Source: CAYOUV01 sp963790075 (GTDB taxonomy: Bacteria > Chloroflexota > Anaerolineae > Anaerolineales > Villigracilaceae). Taken from it: a stretch of DNA of 64,000 bases. A program made the position numbers and the translations under genes. Shown here one piece after another: positions 55,133 through 63,136 of this stretch. The notes under the pieces are model-generated. The model was not told the origin of the DNA. It was given only the letters and a program-made list of their open reading frames with translations, and did not search any database. Every line of letters begins with the position of its first letter. The first letter of the stretch is position 1. The stretch covers positions 186,001 to 250,000 of the forward strand of contig CAWBNG010000009.1 in the NCBI GenBank assembly GCA_963790075.1, given 5' to 3'.

Positions 55133-56230
55133 TTATTGCACCGGAGATTTGTATCCCGATCCCGTCAGCACCGCCACGACTGGATCAGGCAGATCCGGTA
55201 AGGCTTCCCTCAACGCCTGCCAGACCAGCGCAGACGTAGGCTCTACATATAACCCACGTTTGGCAAGTTCGTCACGCCCCGGTAAAATATTATTCTCATC
55301 CACAGCTACAAATAAACCGCGCGAATTCTTGACCGCAGCGACCACCGCGTCACCTCGTAATGGGAAACGCACGCGGACGCCTTCCGCAGCAGTCGGGTTC
55401 TCGCTGACCATCTCGAGCGCCAGTGGTCCGATCGTACCCATAGCCCAGAGCGGTGCGCAGGCCGCAGCCTGGACGCAGACGAGTCGGGGGAGGTCTGCAA
55501 TCAAGCCAGCCTCCTGCAACGCCGTAAAGCCGCGTGCAATCCCGAGTAATAACCCGCCTTGTCCGGCGGGAACGATAACAGCGCCGGGGGCCCCCTGGAA
55601 AGCTTCATACACTTCATAGGCTAAAGTCGCATATCCGGGAAGGTTGAACGGCAGATAAGCGTGACTGGCGTAAGCCAGCCCTGATTCGGCAGCCTGCTGG
55701 ACAGCCTGCGTCGCCGCTGAACGGGCTCCCGGGATGGAGATCAAGTCAGCACCGTAGGCTTCGATCTGCCTGCGCTTCGGACCGGAGGCTGATTCGGGCA
55801 CGTAAACCCGAGCCTTAATCCCCGCCCGGGATGCGTAAGCCGCAAACGAAGCCCCAGCATTCCCTGACGAATCCTCCAGCGCCTCGCTCACTCCTCGGGC
55901 TGCGAGCGCGCCGACCAGCGCAGCCGTACCCCGGTCCTTGAATGAGCCAGTCGGGTTGTTGAATTCACACTTGAAAGCCACCTGACGATCGAAGGCGGAT
56001 GCCCAAACTAGCGGGGTATTTCCCTCCCCCAACGAAAGTGCCGGAAAATCATCCGGCACCGAAAATGTATGCCGGTAACGCCAAATACCTGGCTGTGAAT
56101 TGTCAACTCTGGTTGGATCGAAGAATAACGCCTCAGCATAATCGTACAGGCCACTACAAATCGGGCACCGATATGGCGTGTCACTTTCCGGATAGGGACG
56201 GTGACAGTTGGTGCATTGAACGGTGGCCAC
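55133..56230 (-). CDS. thrC: Threonine synthase-like PLP enzyme
   Basis: A 365-aa PLP-dependent lyase. It opens with a zinc-ribbon: CTNCHRPYPESDTPYRCPIC (two C-x2-C pairs), as in many bacterial/archaeal threonine synthases. The PLP lysine is in NNPTGSFKDRGT; SSGNAGASFAAYASRAG is the phosphate loop region. I use the GTG at 56230, four bases after the moaE stop, because longer ATG starts lie inside moaE and add unrelated residues. Threonine synthase is most likely, though related cysteine/serine-type lyases share this fold. Confidence 0.87.
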   Translation of the reverse strand: MATVQCTNCHRPYPESDTPYRCPICSGLYDYAEALFFDPTRVDNSQPGIWRYRHTFSVPDDFPALSLGEGNTPLVWASAFDRQVAFKCEFNNPTGSFKDRGTAALVGALAARGVSEALEDSSGNAGASFAAYASRAGIKARVYVPESASGPKRRQIEAYGADLISIPGARSAATQAVQQAAESGLAYASHAYLPFNLPGYATLAYEVYEAFQGAPGAVIVPAGQGGLLLGIARGFTALQEAGLIADLPRLVCVQAAACAPLWAMGTIGPLALEMVSENPTAAEGVRVRFPLRGDAVVAAVKNSRGLFVAVDENNILPGRDELAKRGLYVEPTSALVWQALREALPDLPDPVVAVLTGSGYKSPVQ

Positions 56231-56234
56231 TGAC

Positions 56235-56696
56235 CTAATCCCCTCTTTCCGGGATGTAATCTCCTTCAATCCAGAACTGGCCATCCGATCCAACTTCTTT
56301 CTTCCAGATTGGGATGATCTCTTTCAAACGGTCGATACCATAACGAGCAGCTTCGAAAACCCCGGTGTCACGGTGCGCGGCGGTGCAGGCGATCAGCACC
56401 GTCGGGGTTTTTGGAAATAATTTACCGATGCGCTGTACTATGGCAATTCCTTCGACCGTCGGCCATTTAGCCCGTATTTCGTCCGCTACCTGCTTCATCT
56501 TTTCTTCCGCCATTGGTTTGTAGGCTTCGTATTCGAGAAATTCGGTCTCGCGAGCTTCACCCCGCTTGGTAATGCCACGAACCATACCAGTAAAAATTGC
56601 CGCAGCTCCCGATGAGGCAAGCGTGATCTGTGCCAAGAGAGCATTCAAGTCGATTTCATCTTCAGTGACAGCAAAGAATGTTGGAGAATCCGGCAT
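56235..56696 (-). CDS. moaE: Molybdopterin synthase catalytic subunit
   Basis: Large subunit of molybdopterin synthase, transferring sulfur to precursor Z with MoaD. 153 aa. Family pieces: GAAAIFTGMVRGITKRGEA, LEYEAYKPMAEEKM, HRDTGVFEAARYGIDRLKE and the C-terminal PIWKKEVGSDGQFWIEGD with the conserved lysines. It follows moaD by 3 bases. Confidence 0.95.
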   Translation of the reverse strand: MPDSPTFFAVTEDEIDLNALLAQITLASSGAAAIFTGMVRGITKRGEARETEFLEYEAYKPMAEEKMKQVADEIRAKWPTVEGIAIVQRIGKLFPKTPTVLIACTAAHRDTGVFEAARYGIDRLKEIIPIWKKEVGSDGQFWIEGDYIPERGD

Positions 56697-56699
56697 GCG

Positions 56700-56948
56700 C
56701 TAGCCTCCACTAACGGGTGGGAAGAGCGCCACTTCCGCCCCATCAGGGATCACATCCTCGTCAAAGGCGTATTCGTGATTGATCGAGACCAGCGCAGTTT
56801 GCAGGGCTTGTTCAAGATCCGCGTTTTGCTGGACGAGCAATTTTTTAAAAGTTTGGACATCAGAGCCAGCCGGAATTTCGATGGAAAGGGATTTGCTCCC
56901 GGCGTAATCCCGCAGGTTCGCAAAAAACAATACCATGATGCGATTCAT
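56700..56948 (-). CDS. moaD: Molybdopterin synthase sulfur carrier subunit
   Basis: Ubiquitin-fold sulfur carrier of molybdopterin synthase, 82 aa. It starts with an IMVLFFANLRDYAG strand and ends in the mature VSGG Gly-Gly tail, which is adenylated and thiocarboxylated. It overlaps moaC by 4 bases and precedes moaE. Confidence 0.94.
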   Translation of the reverse strand: MNRIMVLFFANLRDYAGSKSLSIEIPAGSDVQTFKKLLVQQNADLEQALQTALVSINHEYAFDEDVIPDGAEVALFPPVSGG

Positions 56949-57427
56949 TCGTTCACCACATCCCCACTCTGTCCACCATGTTTCTCGATCAGGCGGATGT
57001 TTTGAATTCTCATCGTTTTTTCGACCGCCTTGGCCATATCGTAAACCGTCAAGGCAGCCACCGAGACTGCTGTTAAAGCTTCCATTTCAACACCGGTCTT
57101 GCCAACCGTCTTGGCAGTCGCCGTGATGACCACGCCTGGCAGCGAGTCGTCTAATGTCAGATCGACATCCACCTTGGTGAGCGGCAGCGGATGACATAAG
57201 GGGATCAACTCCGAGGTTCGTTTTGAGGCGCTGATTCCCGCGATCTGCGCAACAGTCAGGACATCGCCCTTTTTTATCGATCCGGCTCGGATCAAATCCA
57301 GGGTCGCCGGCAACATGTGGACTTCACCTCTGGCAATTGCAATCCGCTCAGTGTCCGGTTTCGAACCGACATCCACCATGTGTACCCGGCCATGCTCGTC
57401 CAAATGAGAAAGTTCGTGAGAAGGCAT
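56945..57427 (-). CDS. moaC: Cyclic pyranopterin monophosphate synthase
   Basis: MoaC forms cyclic pyranopterin monophosphate (precursor Z) with MoaA. 160 aa. The segment PLCHPLPLTKVDVDL and GKTGVEMEALTAVSVAALTVYDM are the signature active-site stretches, and KRTSELIPL also matches. It is first in moaCDE-thrC-fabF. The ATG follows a TATAAT box by only 6 bases, with no ribosome site, so it should be leaderless. Confidence 0.95.
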   Translation of the reverse strand: MPSHELSHLDEHGRVHMVDVGSKPDTERIAIARGEVHMLPATLDLIRAGSIKKGDVLTVAQIAGISASKRTSELIPLCHPLPLTKVDVDLTLDDSLPGVVITATAKTVGKTGVEMEALTAVSVAALTVYDMAKAVEKTMRIQNIRLIEKHGGQSGDVVNE

Positions 57428-57433
57428 ATTTGA

Positions 57434-57466
57434 ATTATACCGTCATTGAAACGAGGATGATATAAT
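57434..57466. promoter_or_regulatory. Divergent promoters for leaderless moaC and scpA
   Basis: The 48-base gap holds TATAAT for moaC on the minus strand (57439-57434, 6 bases before its ATG) and TATAAT for scpA on the plus strand (57461-57466, 9 bases before its ATG). Neither start has a ribosome site. Leaderless transcripts are inferred for both genes. Confidence 0.65.
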
Positions 57467-57475
57467 GCGCCTCCT

Positions 57476-58252
57476 ATGGACCTGAATGTCGCCAGCCACC
57501 AGACAAGTGGATACACCGTCAATACCCCGGTTTACGAAGGGCCGCTCGACCTGCTGCTTGACCTGATCCAGCACGCAGAATTGGATATAACGACCATTTC
57601 CCTGGCGTTGGTAACCGATCAGTACCTGAATTACATCCACAGCCTGCAGGACGCCAAAGCAGAGGAAATTTCCGCCTTTCTGGTGATTGCCGCCAAGCTG
57701 CTACAAATCAAATCCGAGGCGCTGCTGCCGCGGCAACCGGTACGTGAGCCCGGCGAAGAAGATCCAGGGGATTCGCTGGTACGCCAGCTCAGGCTTTACA
57801 AGAAATTCAAGGAAATATCCATTCTGCTCCAGGAACGTGAAAGCCAAAATCTGCAAACTTATTTACGGCTCGCCCCGCCGCCAAAAGTCGAGGGCCGGCT
57901 TGATATGTCAGATATAACTCTGGATGATTTGATCGCGGCCGCCAGAGAGATATTTGCCAAGCAGCAGGAAAAACAGGCGCTGGGGACAGTCATCACGCCA
58001 CCCAAGGTCACCATCCGCGAAAAGATCGACCTGATCGCCAAGATTTTGCGAAATTCGAAACACACATCCTTCCAAGAGTTGATCGGCAGCCGTCCGACCC
58101 GCCTGGAAGTCGTGGTCACATTCCTCGCGCTGCTGGAATTGGTCAAACGCTATCACGTTGCTGCCCGCCAGGTAACATTATTCAGCGAGATCGAGATCGA
58201 TCGCACCAGTGATTGGAGCGAGGACGAAGAAATCGAAATCGAGTTTGAATAA
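57476..58252 (+). CDS. scpA: Segregation and condensation protein A
   Basis: ScpA is the kleisin subunit that joins SMC and ScpB in the bacterial condensin complex. 258 aa. The N-terminal VYEGPLDLLLDLIQHAELDITTISLALVTDQYL segment is the family hallmark, followed by FLVIAAKLLQIKSEALLPR; the C-terminal winged helix has SFQELIGSRPTRLEVVVTFLALLEL. It has an acidic tail. No scpB follows here; the next gene is on the opposite strand. Confidence 0.95.
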   Translation: MDLNVASHQTSGYTVNTPVYEGPLDLLLDLIQHAELDITTISLALVTDQYLNYIHSLQDAKAEEISAFLVIAAKLLQIKSEALLPRQPVREPGEEDPGDSLVRQLRLYKKFKEISILLQERESQNLQTYLRLAPPPKVEGRLDMSDITLDDLIAAAREIFAKQQEKQALGTVITPPKVTIREKIDLIAKILRNSKHTSFQELIGSRPTRLEVVVTFLALLELVKRYHVAARQVTLFSEIEIDRTSDWSEDEEIEIEFE

Positions 58253-58276
58253 GTACTGCCAGTAAAAGGGACTGGC

Positions 58277-58675
58277 TCAATTTAAGTCCTTATTTTGCTT
58301 CCACCTAAGGTCGTATTGCATCCACACGAACAACAAGACAGCTGCACCGATACCATCAATCACGACGTCCATTGCCGATGGATGGCGACCCAGGACAAAG
58401 GACTGGTGGAATTCATCCGTAACCGCGTATAGAACCGCCAACCCCCAAGCTAAGATCGAAGTGCGCCGATCATTGTCGGACTTGCCACGTAAACCGCGCA
58501 AATAAGACAGCGCCAGCAGGCCGTATCCGAGCATGTGACCGCCCTTTTTAACCAAAATGTCGGCCCAATTAAAATTTGGAAGATCCTTTCCGGGCGTTGC
58601 CGAGAAGGCAAAGATGACCAGCATCATCAGGATAGCCGGCCCCCAGCGATTTAAAAATGATTTGAAATTTTGCAT
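58277..58675 (-). CDS. VanZ-like membrane protein
   Basis: A 132-aa four-helix protein of the VanZ family. The box DEFHQSFVLGRHPSAMDVVIDGIG and KKGGHMLGYGLL carry the family's conserved acidic and His residues. The family is linked to low-level teicoplanin resistance in one case, but the general role is unknown. It is convergent with scpA, 24 bases away. Confidence 0.85.
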   Translation of the reverse strand: MQNFKSFLNRWGPAILMMLVIFAFSATPGKDLPNFNWADILVKKGGHMLGYGLLALSYLRGLRGKSDNDRRTSILAWGLAVLYAVTDEFHQSFVLGRHPSAMDVVIDGIGAAVLLFVWMQYDLRWKQNKDLN

Positions 58676-58818
58676 GATCCAGATTGTAATCCACTCGAGA
58701 GTGGCTTTTAAAGATAATTTAAGATTACATCCGGTTCCGCATAAAGTCCAAGTCCGTCTTCCGTGCTATGCTAGCAACATACCCGTAACGCAAAAAAACA
58801 CTTTTACCAGGGAGAAAC

Positions 58819-59712
58819 ATGATGAAATCTTCCAAACCTCTTTTTCCAAGACCCAAGCAAGGCAGATTGACCGTCGGCTTGTCAGTCGCCCTGATCTTCG
58901 TAACAGCTTGCGCCAGCTTTAGTGCCGCTACCACACCCGCGATTTCGGTTAGCTCTTTATCAACTCAAGTGGCGGCTACCTTGCAAGCCTTGACACCGGC
59001 TATGATCCCCACAATTCCGGCGACTGCCATCCCGGCATCTGCCACCCCAGTTCCCCCAACGTCAACGCCGCCCCCACCAACTCCAATTCCTGCGCCGCCC
59101 GGGTCAATTCGAATCGATTTCGCAACGGGAGCCACGGCCTCCAACACACCTGGGACCATCGCCCCCGGACAAACGCAAAGCTATCTAGTCCGCGCGCTCA
59201 AGGGACAGCCAATGATCGCCATGGTCGATTCACCCGGTCACGATTTGACATTTTCCATATCCGGCCTGCAAAGCGGACAGGTGTTGCTACCAGCCTCCAA
59301 TGGCAGGAACACTTGGCAAGGCACCCTGCCTGCGACAGATGATTATGTCGTTCGGGTCATCGGCGGCGCAACCACTCAAAATTTCAACTTGTCCCTGACC
59401 ATTGCCAGCCGCATCAGCTTCGCCCCCGGCGCCGACTCTGCAGTTGTCTCGGGCTCAACCCAAGGTGGTTTCAACGTGACATTCGCATTGTACGCTTCTG
59501 CCGGCCAGGCCATGGACCTCAATCTGGATGCCCCAACCGGTAAAGCAGCCTTAGAAGTCTGGGGGTTTGGCGATGGACAACCTTACCTGCGTTCGCAATT
59601 GGGGGAGACCGCCTTCAGCCTGAAGCTGCCATCCACGCAGGATTACATCATTGCAGTGGTACCTTTCGCAGGAGGGGCAGTAAATTTCAGTCTTCACGTC
59701 AAAGTAAAGTAG
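58819..59712 (+). CDS. Secreted lipoprotein with Pro/Thr stalk and PPC-like repeats
   Basis: A 297-aa lipoprotein. The signal peptide ends at a VTAC box (Cys31), with a basic N terminus. A Pro/Thr/Ala stalk spans about 60-100. The ectodomain has two similar beta modules, one from GTIAPGQTQSYLVRALKGQP and one from GGFNVTFALYASAGQAMDLNL, each ending near a DYxxxV strand (TDDYVVRVIGG; TQDYIIAVVPFAGG). This resembles bacterial pre-peptidase C-terminal domains. Role unknown, probably a surface-bound or polymer-binding protein. Start with ATGATG; GGGAG upstream. Confidence 0.8.
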   Translation: MMKSSKPLFPRPKQGRLTVGLSVALIFVTACASFSAATTPAISVSSLSTQVAATLQALTPAMIPTIPATAIPASATPVPPTSTPPPPTPIPAPPGSIRIDFATGATASNTPGTIAPGQTQSYLVRALKGQPMIAMVDSPGHDLTFSISGLQSGQVLLPASNGRNTWQGTLPATDDYVVRVIGGATTQNFNLSLTIASRISFAPGADSAVVSGSTQGGFNVTFALYASAGQAMDLNLDAPTGKAALEVWGFGDGQPYLRSQLGETAFSLKLPSTQDYIIAVVPFAGGAVNFSLHVKVK

Positions 59713-59730
59713 ATTTGCCAGCATTTATAT

Positions 59731-59763
59731 AAATATTCCGCACAAAACCTCCGCGGGATATTT
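59731..59763 (+). terminator. Terminator after the PPC-like lipoprotein
   Basis: AAATATTCCGC (59731-59741) pairs with GCGGGATATTT (59753-59763) with one G-T wobble, 19 bases after the stop. The T tract is weak. Confidence 0.5.
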
Positions 59764-59823
59764 ATTCATTCCGGTATAATCCTTCCACCTTTTCCGTACT
59801 CAATTGATCGAATAGTGGATTCT

Positions 59824-61917
59824 ATGACCAACCGACTTTCACAAACCACATCTCCCTACCTTTTGCAGCACGCCCACAACCCCGTGGACTGGTTCCCCTG
59901 GGGTGCGGAGGCGCTACAAAAAGCAAAAAGCGAAGACAAGCCCATTTTTCTATCCATCGGCTACGCAGCCTGTCATTGGTGCCACGTCATGGCGCACGAA
60001 TCCTTTGAGGACAGCCAAATTGCTGAATATATGAATGCGCACTTCGTCAACATAAAAGTCGATCGCGAAGAGCGCCCTGATTTAGACAGCATCTATATGT
60101 CCGCCACGGTCTCAATGACCGGTTCTGGCGGCTGGCCAATGTCGGTATTCCTGACACCCGATTTAAAACCCTTTTATGCGGGGACATATTATCCACCTGA
60201 GCCACGCTTAAACATGCCATCTTTTCAGCAAGTACTTTCCAGCCTGGCTGACGCCTGGCAAAATCGTCGCGACGAGATTACAAATGTCAGCCATCGGTTA
60301 ACCGAAAACCTCCAAGCCCAGGCACGATCCAGTCAATCCGGACATGCTTTACGCCCAACTTACCTGGACGAAGCAGTCCGTAACCTGCTCAAAAGCTACG
60401 ACTGGGGTTATGGCGGTTGGGGCAGCGCACCAAAATTCCCCCAACCAATGACCATCGAGTTTTTGCTGCGACGCGCCTTACAAGACATTCATCCACAAAA
60501 CGAGGCGCCCGATTCTGAAAAATCGGAAACGAATAACTCCCAGGCGCTCAAACCTGCGCTCCACACCTTGCACGCCATGGCGCGCGGCGGGATGTACGAT
60601 GTCGTCGGGGGAGGTTTTGCCCGCTACTCCACCGACAACTTGTGGCGCGTTCCGCACTTCGAAAAGATGCTTTATGATAATGCCCAGTTGGCGTTGGCTT
60701 ACCTGCACGCCTGGCAAATCACCGGCGAACCAGCCTTTCGACAGGTGCTGGCCAACACACTGACATTTGTCGAGCGGGAACTCGCCAGCCCGGAGGGCGG
60801 GTTCTATTCTTCGCTCGATGCCGATTCCGAGGGCCAGGAAGGCAAATTTTACCTCTGGAGTGCAGCCGAGCTCAAAAGCGTTTTGAGCGCTGATTACGTT
60901 TTCTTTCAGGCAGCATATGGAGTAACCGATCGCGGAAATTGGCAAGGCAAGATCGTTTTGCAGCGCGCAATCGACGACGCTACCCTGGCAGCGCGTTTCG
61001 AACTCAAGCCCGAGCAGGTTCCCGTCAAACTTGACGACTGTCACTCACGGTTGTGGGCTACACGCGAGACTCGCGTCCGACCCGGTACTGACGATAAAAT
61101 CCTGACGGCTTGGAATGCGCTGATGGCACAAACCTTTTCCGAGGCAGCCCGGGCAATTCAGGGCGACGACCCCGGTGTAGGAAATCACTATCTTACGCTG
61201 GCTACCCGCAACATCCAGTTTTTATTATCCGCTCTCCGACCGAAAGGCAAACTCCGGCGTTCCTGGCGTGACAACCAGACCAACCAGACTGTTTTTTTGG
61301 AAGATTATGCTGCTTTGATAATCTCATTACTGGAACTTTACCAAACTGACTTTGACAACCACTGGTTTGTCACGGCAGCCGAACTCGCGGACGAGATGAT
61401 CGATCGCTTCCGCGATCCGGATGGCGGCTTCTTCGACACCCCAGCAGACGGAGAGTCTCTGCTGGTACGTCCTAAGGATTTACAAGACAATGCCACCCCC
61501 TGCGGTAATTCTCTGGCAACGGACGCATTATTGCGCCTGGCGGCTCTTACTGACAATCCCGAATACCGTCGCCTGGCCGACGAAACCCTGGGATTGGTAA
61601 CCAATTCCGTGTTGCAATACCCGACCGCTTTCTCGCGCTGGTTGTCCGCCGCAGACTTTGCCCTTGCATCAGTCAAACAAGTTGCGCTGGTCAGCGATGC
61701 GAAGGGTGCACCCGTCGATAATCTGATTCGAGTCGTCCGCGAAAAATATCGGCCGAATCTGGTGCTTGCCTGCGCTCCTTACCCGCCCCCCAAAAGGTCC
61801 CCTGCTCTATTGGATGATCGCCCGCCTGTGAATGGACAAACCACGGCATACATTTGCCATGGATTCGTTTGCAACAATCCGGTGGTTTCGATTGATGATT
61901 TGCGAAAACAATTGTAA
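59824..61917 (+). CDS. DUF255 thioredoxin-fold protein (YyaL/SPATS20 type)
   Basis: A 697-aa protein: an N-terminal thioredoxin-like DUF255 domain with CHWC (C50/C53) in GYAACHWCHVMAHESFED, then PYLLQHAHNPVDWFPWG at the start, and an alpha/alpha toroid related to six-hairpin glycosidases. RVPHFEKMLYDNAQLALAYL and PSGNSLATDALLRL-like boxes are typical. The cellular role is unsettled. I take the ATG at 59824; an in-frame GTG 9 bases earlier adds three residues. A TATAAT box is at 59775-59780. Confidence 0.9.
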   Translation: MTNRLSQTTSPYLLQHAHNPVDWFPWGAEALQKAKSEDKPIFLSIGYAACHWCHVMAHESFEDSQIAEYMNAHFVNIKVDREERPDLDSIYMSATVSMTGSGGWPMSVFLTPDLKPFYAGTYYPPEPRLNMPSFQQVLSSLADAWQNRRDEITNVSHRLTENLQAQARSSQSGHALRPTYLDEAVRNLLKSYDWGYGGWGSAPKFPQPMTIEFLLRRALQDIHPQNEAPDSEKSETNNSQALKPALHTLHAMARGGMYDVVGGGFARYSTDNLWRVPHFEKMLYDNAQLALAYLHAWQITGEPAFRQVLANTLTFVERELASPEGGFYSSLDADSEGQEGKFYLWSAAELKSVLSADYVFFQAAYGVTDRGNWQGKIVLQRAIDDATLAARFELKPEQVPVKLDDCHSRLWATRETRVRPGTDDKILTAWNALMAQTFSEAARAIQGDDPGVGNHYLTLATRNIQFLLSALRPKGKLRRSWRDNQTNQTVFLEDYAALIISLLELYQTDFDNHWFVTAAELADEMIDRFRDPDGGFFDTPADGESLLVRPKDLQDNATPCGNSLATDALLRLAALTDNPEYRRLADETLGLVTNSVLQYPTAFSRWLSAADFALASVKQVALVSDAKGAPVDNLIRVVREKYRPNLVLACAPYPPPKRSPALLDDRPPVNGQTTAYICHGFVCNNPVVSIDDLRKQL

Positions 61918-61966
61918 AGGACTTCATTCGAGAGAACGTTCCAAGTCCTTGATTAACGAGATTAAT

Positions 61967-62000
61967 GGACACAAAAACGCCTCGAGGCGTTTTTGTGTCC
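61967..62000. terminator. Symmetric terminator between convergent genes
   Basis: A 34-base perfect palindrome (arm GGACACAAAAACGCCTC) 50 bases after the DUF255 gene and 16 bases after the hydrolase stop on the other strand. A5 and T5 runs inside the stem fit termination in both directions. Confidence 0.85.
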
Positions 62001-62015
62001 GGTCCAGTCAAAAAC

Positions 62016-62783
62016 CTAGTCCAACAAGAATTCGATCAAGGCCTGGTTAAACACCTCGTAATTATCTACACTGGCCGCGTGACCGGCATGCGGAATCATT
62101 AACTGCCGCGCTCCGGCAATCCGATCTACAAGCACGCGCTGATTTTTATATGAGACGGTCGTATCCTTTTCCCCCGTCATGACCAGTGTTGGCGTGCGGA
62201 TTTCAGCCAAACGCGAAACAACATTGAAAGTAGCCAAGGAACGCATGGCCGCCCGGTAAGCCTGCGGATTGGCGCTCGAAATCGAGCTGACCAATGCAAG
62301 GCGCGCCAGTTCCTGCTCCGGCAGGGGAAAGATCCGCTGCGCGACAACCTTAGCCTGAGCCTCCAGGCCAATTGTGTGTACCAAAATCAGACGCTGAAAA
62401 AAATAAATCCACTGATTCCATTTTTCAGGGCGCAGGTGGGCAAAGGTATTTGCCAGGACCAGCTTGCGTACGCGTTTCGGATAATCCAAGGCGAACTGAA
62501 GCGCGATCGTCCCCCCTAATGAAAGCCCAACGACGTGCACCGAGGTGGCTCCAATTTCATCCAGGAGATTTGACAACTGACTGGCAGCCTTGTGAATACT
62601 CCATTTACCGACACTGGGAGATCGCCCAAATCCGGGTGTATCTGGCGCAACTGGTCGAAATCCCGCCTCAATCAAAGCCGGAAATTGCATTTGCCAGGAA
62701 CTGCCGTCCGCTCCCAGCCCATGCAATAAAAGTACAGCCGGTTGGCCTTTTGGATCAGGGTCAAGGTAAAATAGATTTGTCAT
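62016..62783 (-). CDS. Alpha/beta hydrolase
   Basis: A 255-aa alpha/beta hydrolase. HGLGADGSSWQMQF oxyanion region, nucleophile in VGLSLGGTIAL, acidic residue near MTGEKDTTVSY and catalytic His in IPHAGHAASVDN. The set resembles carboxylesterases and 3-oxoadipate enol-lactonases. Substrate unknown. No signal peptide. It lies downstream of tatA on the same strand but beyond a terminator. Confidence 0.88.
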   Translation of the reverse strand: MTNLFYLDPDPKGQPAVLLLHGLGADGSSWQMQFPALIEAGFRPVAPDTPGFGRSPSVGKWSIHKAASQLSNLLDEIGATSVHVVGLSLGGTIALQFALDYPKRVRKLVLANTFAHLRPEKWNQWIYFFQRLILVHTIGLEAQAKVVAQRIFPLPEQELARLALVSSISSANPQAYRAAMRSLATFNVVSRLAEIRTPTLVMTGEKDTTVSYKNQRVLVDRIAGARQLMIPHAGHAASVDNYEVFNQALIEFLLD

Positions 62784-62799
62784 ATCCGAGGCAAAGATT

Positions 62800-62828
62800 A
62801 AGGCTCTCCGCCTGAGGCGGAGAGCCTT
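62800..62828 (-). terminator. Terminator of tatA
   Basis: AAGGCTCTCCGCC (62800-62812) and GGCGGAGAGCCTT (62816-62828) pair over a TGA loop, 28 bases after the tatA stop, followed by TTAATCTTT on the minus strand. Confidence 0.75.
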
Positions 62829-62856
62829 GCATTCTCCCTAAAACCCGCCGCCAGAA

Positions 62857-63051
62857 TTATTCCTGTGGCGGTTCCTTTGGTTTATCTTCTTCTTTTTTAT
62901 CTTCGTCTTCGCCGCTGATCCCATCTTTGAAGGCGCGGATGCCCTTGCCCAGTTCTCCTGCGATCTTTCCTATTCGATTGGGGCCAAACAGGATCACGAC
63001 AATCACCAGGATAATGAGCAGTTCAGGAAGACCAAAATCGCGAAACAACAT
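62857..63051 (-). CDS. tatA: Sec-independent protein translocase TatA
   Basis: TatA forms the pore of the twin-arginine translocase. 64 aa. One N-terminal helix (LPELLIILVIVVILFG), then the amphipathic GPNRIGKIAGELGKGIRAFKDGI with the conserved Gly-Pro hinge, and an acidic/basic tail. GGAG lies 5 bases before the ATG; a longer frame from 63171 enters fabH. tatC was not found in the window. Confidence 0.92.
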   Translation of the reverse strand: MLFRDFGLPELLIILVIVVILFGPNRIGKIAGELGKGIRAFKDGISGEDEDKKEEDKPKEPPQE

Positions 63052-63136
63052 GCTAGCTCCTTCTTCGTTTCTTCCAGAACAAAATGCCAGTTCTGTCGCA
63101 CCAAATTTACCACAATCACGGAGTTTTGACCATGCC

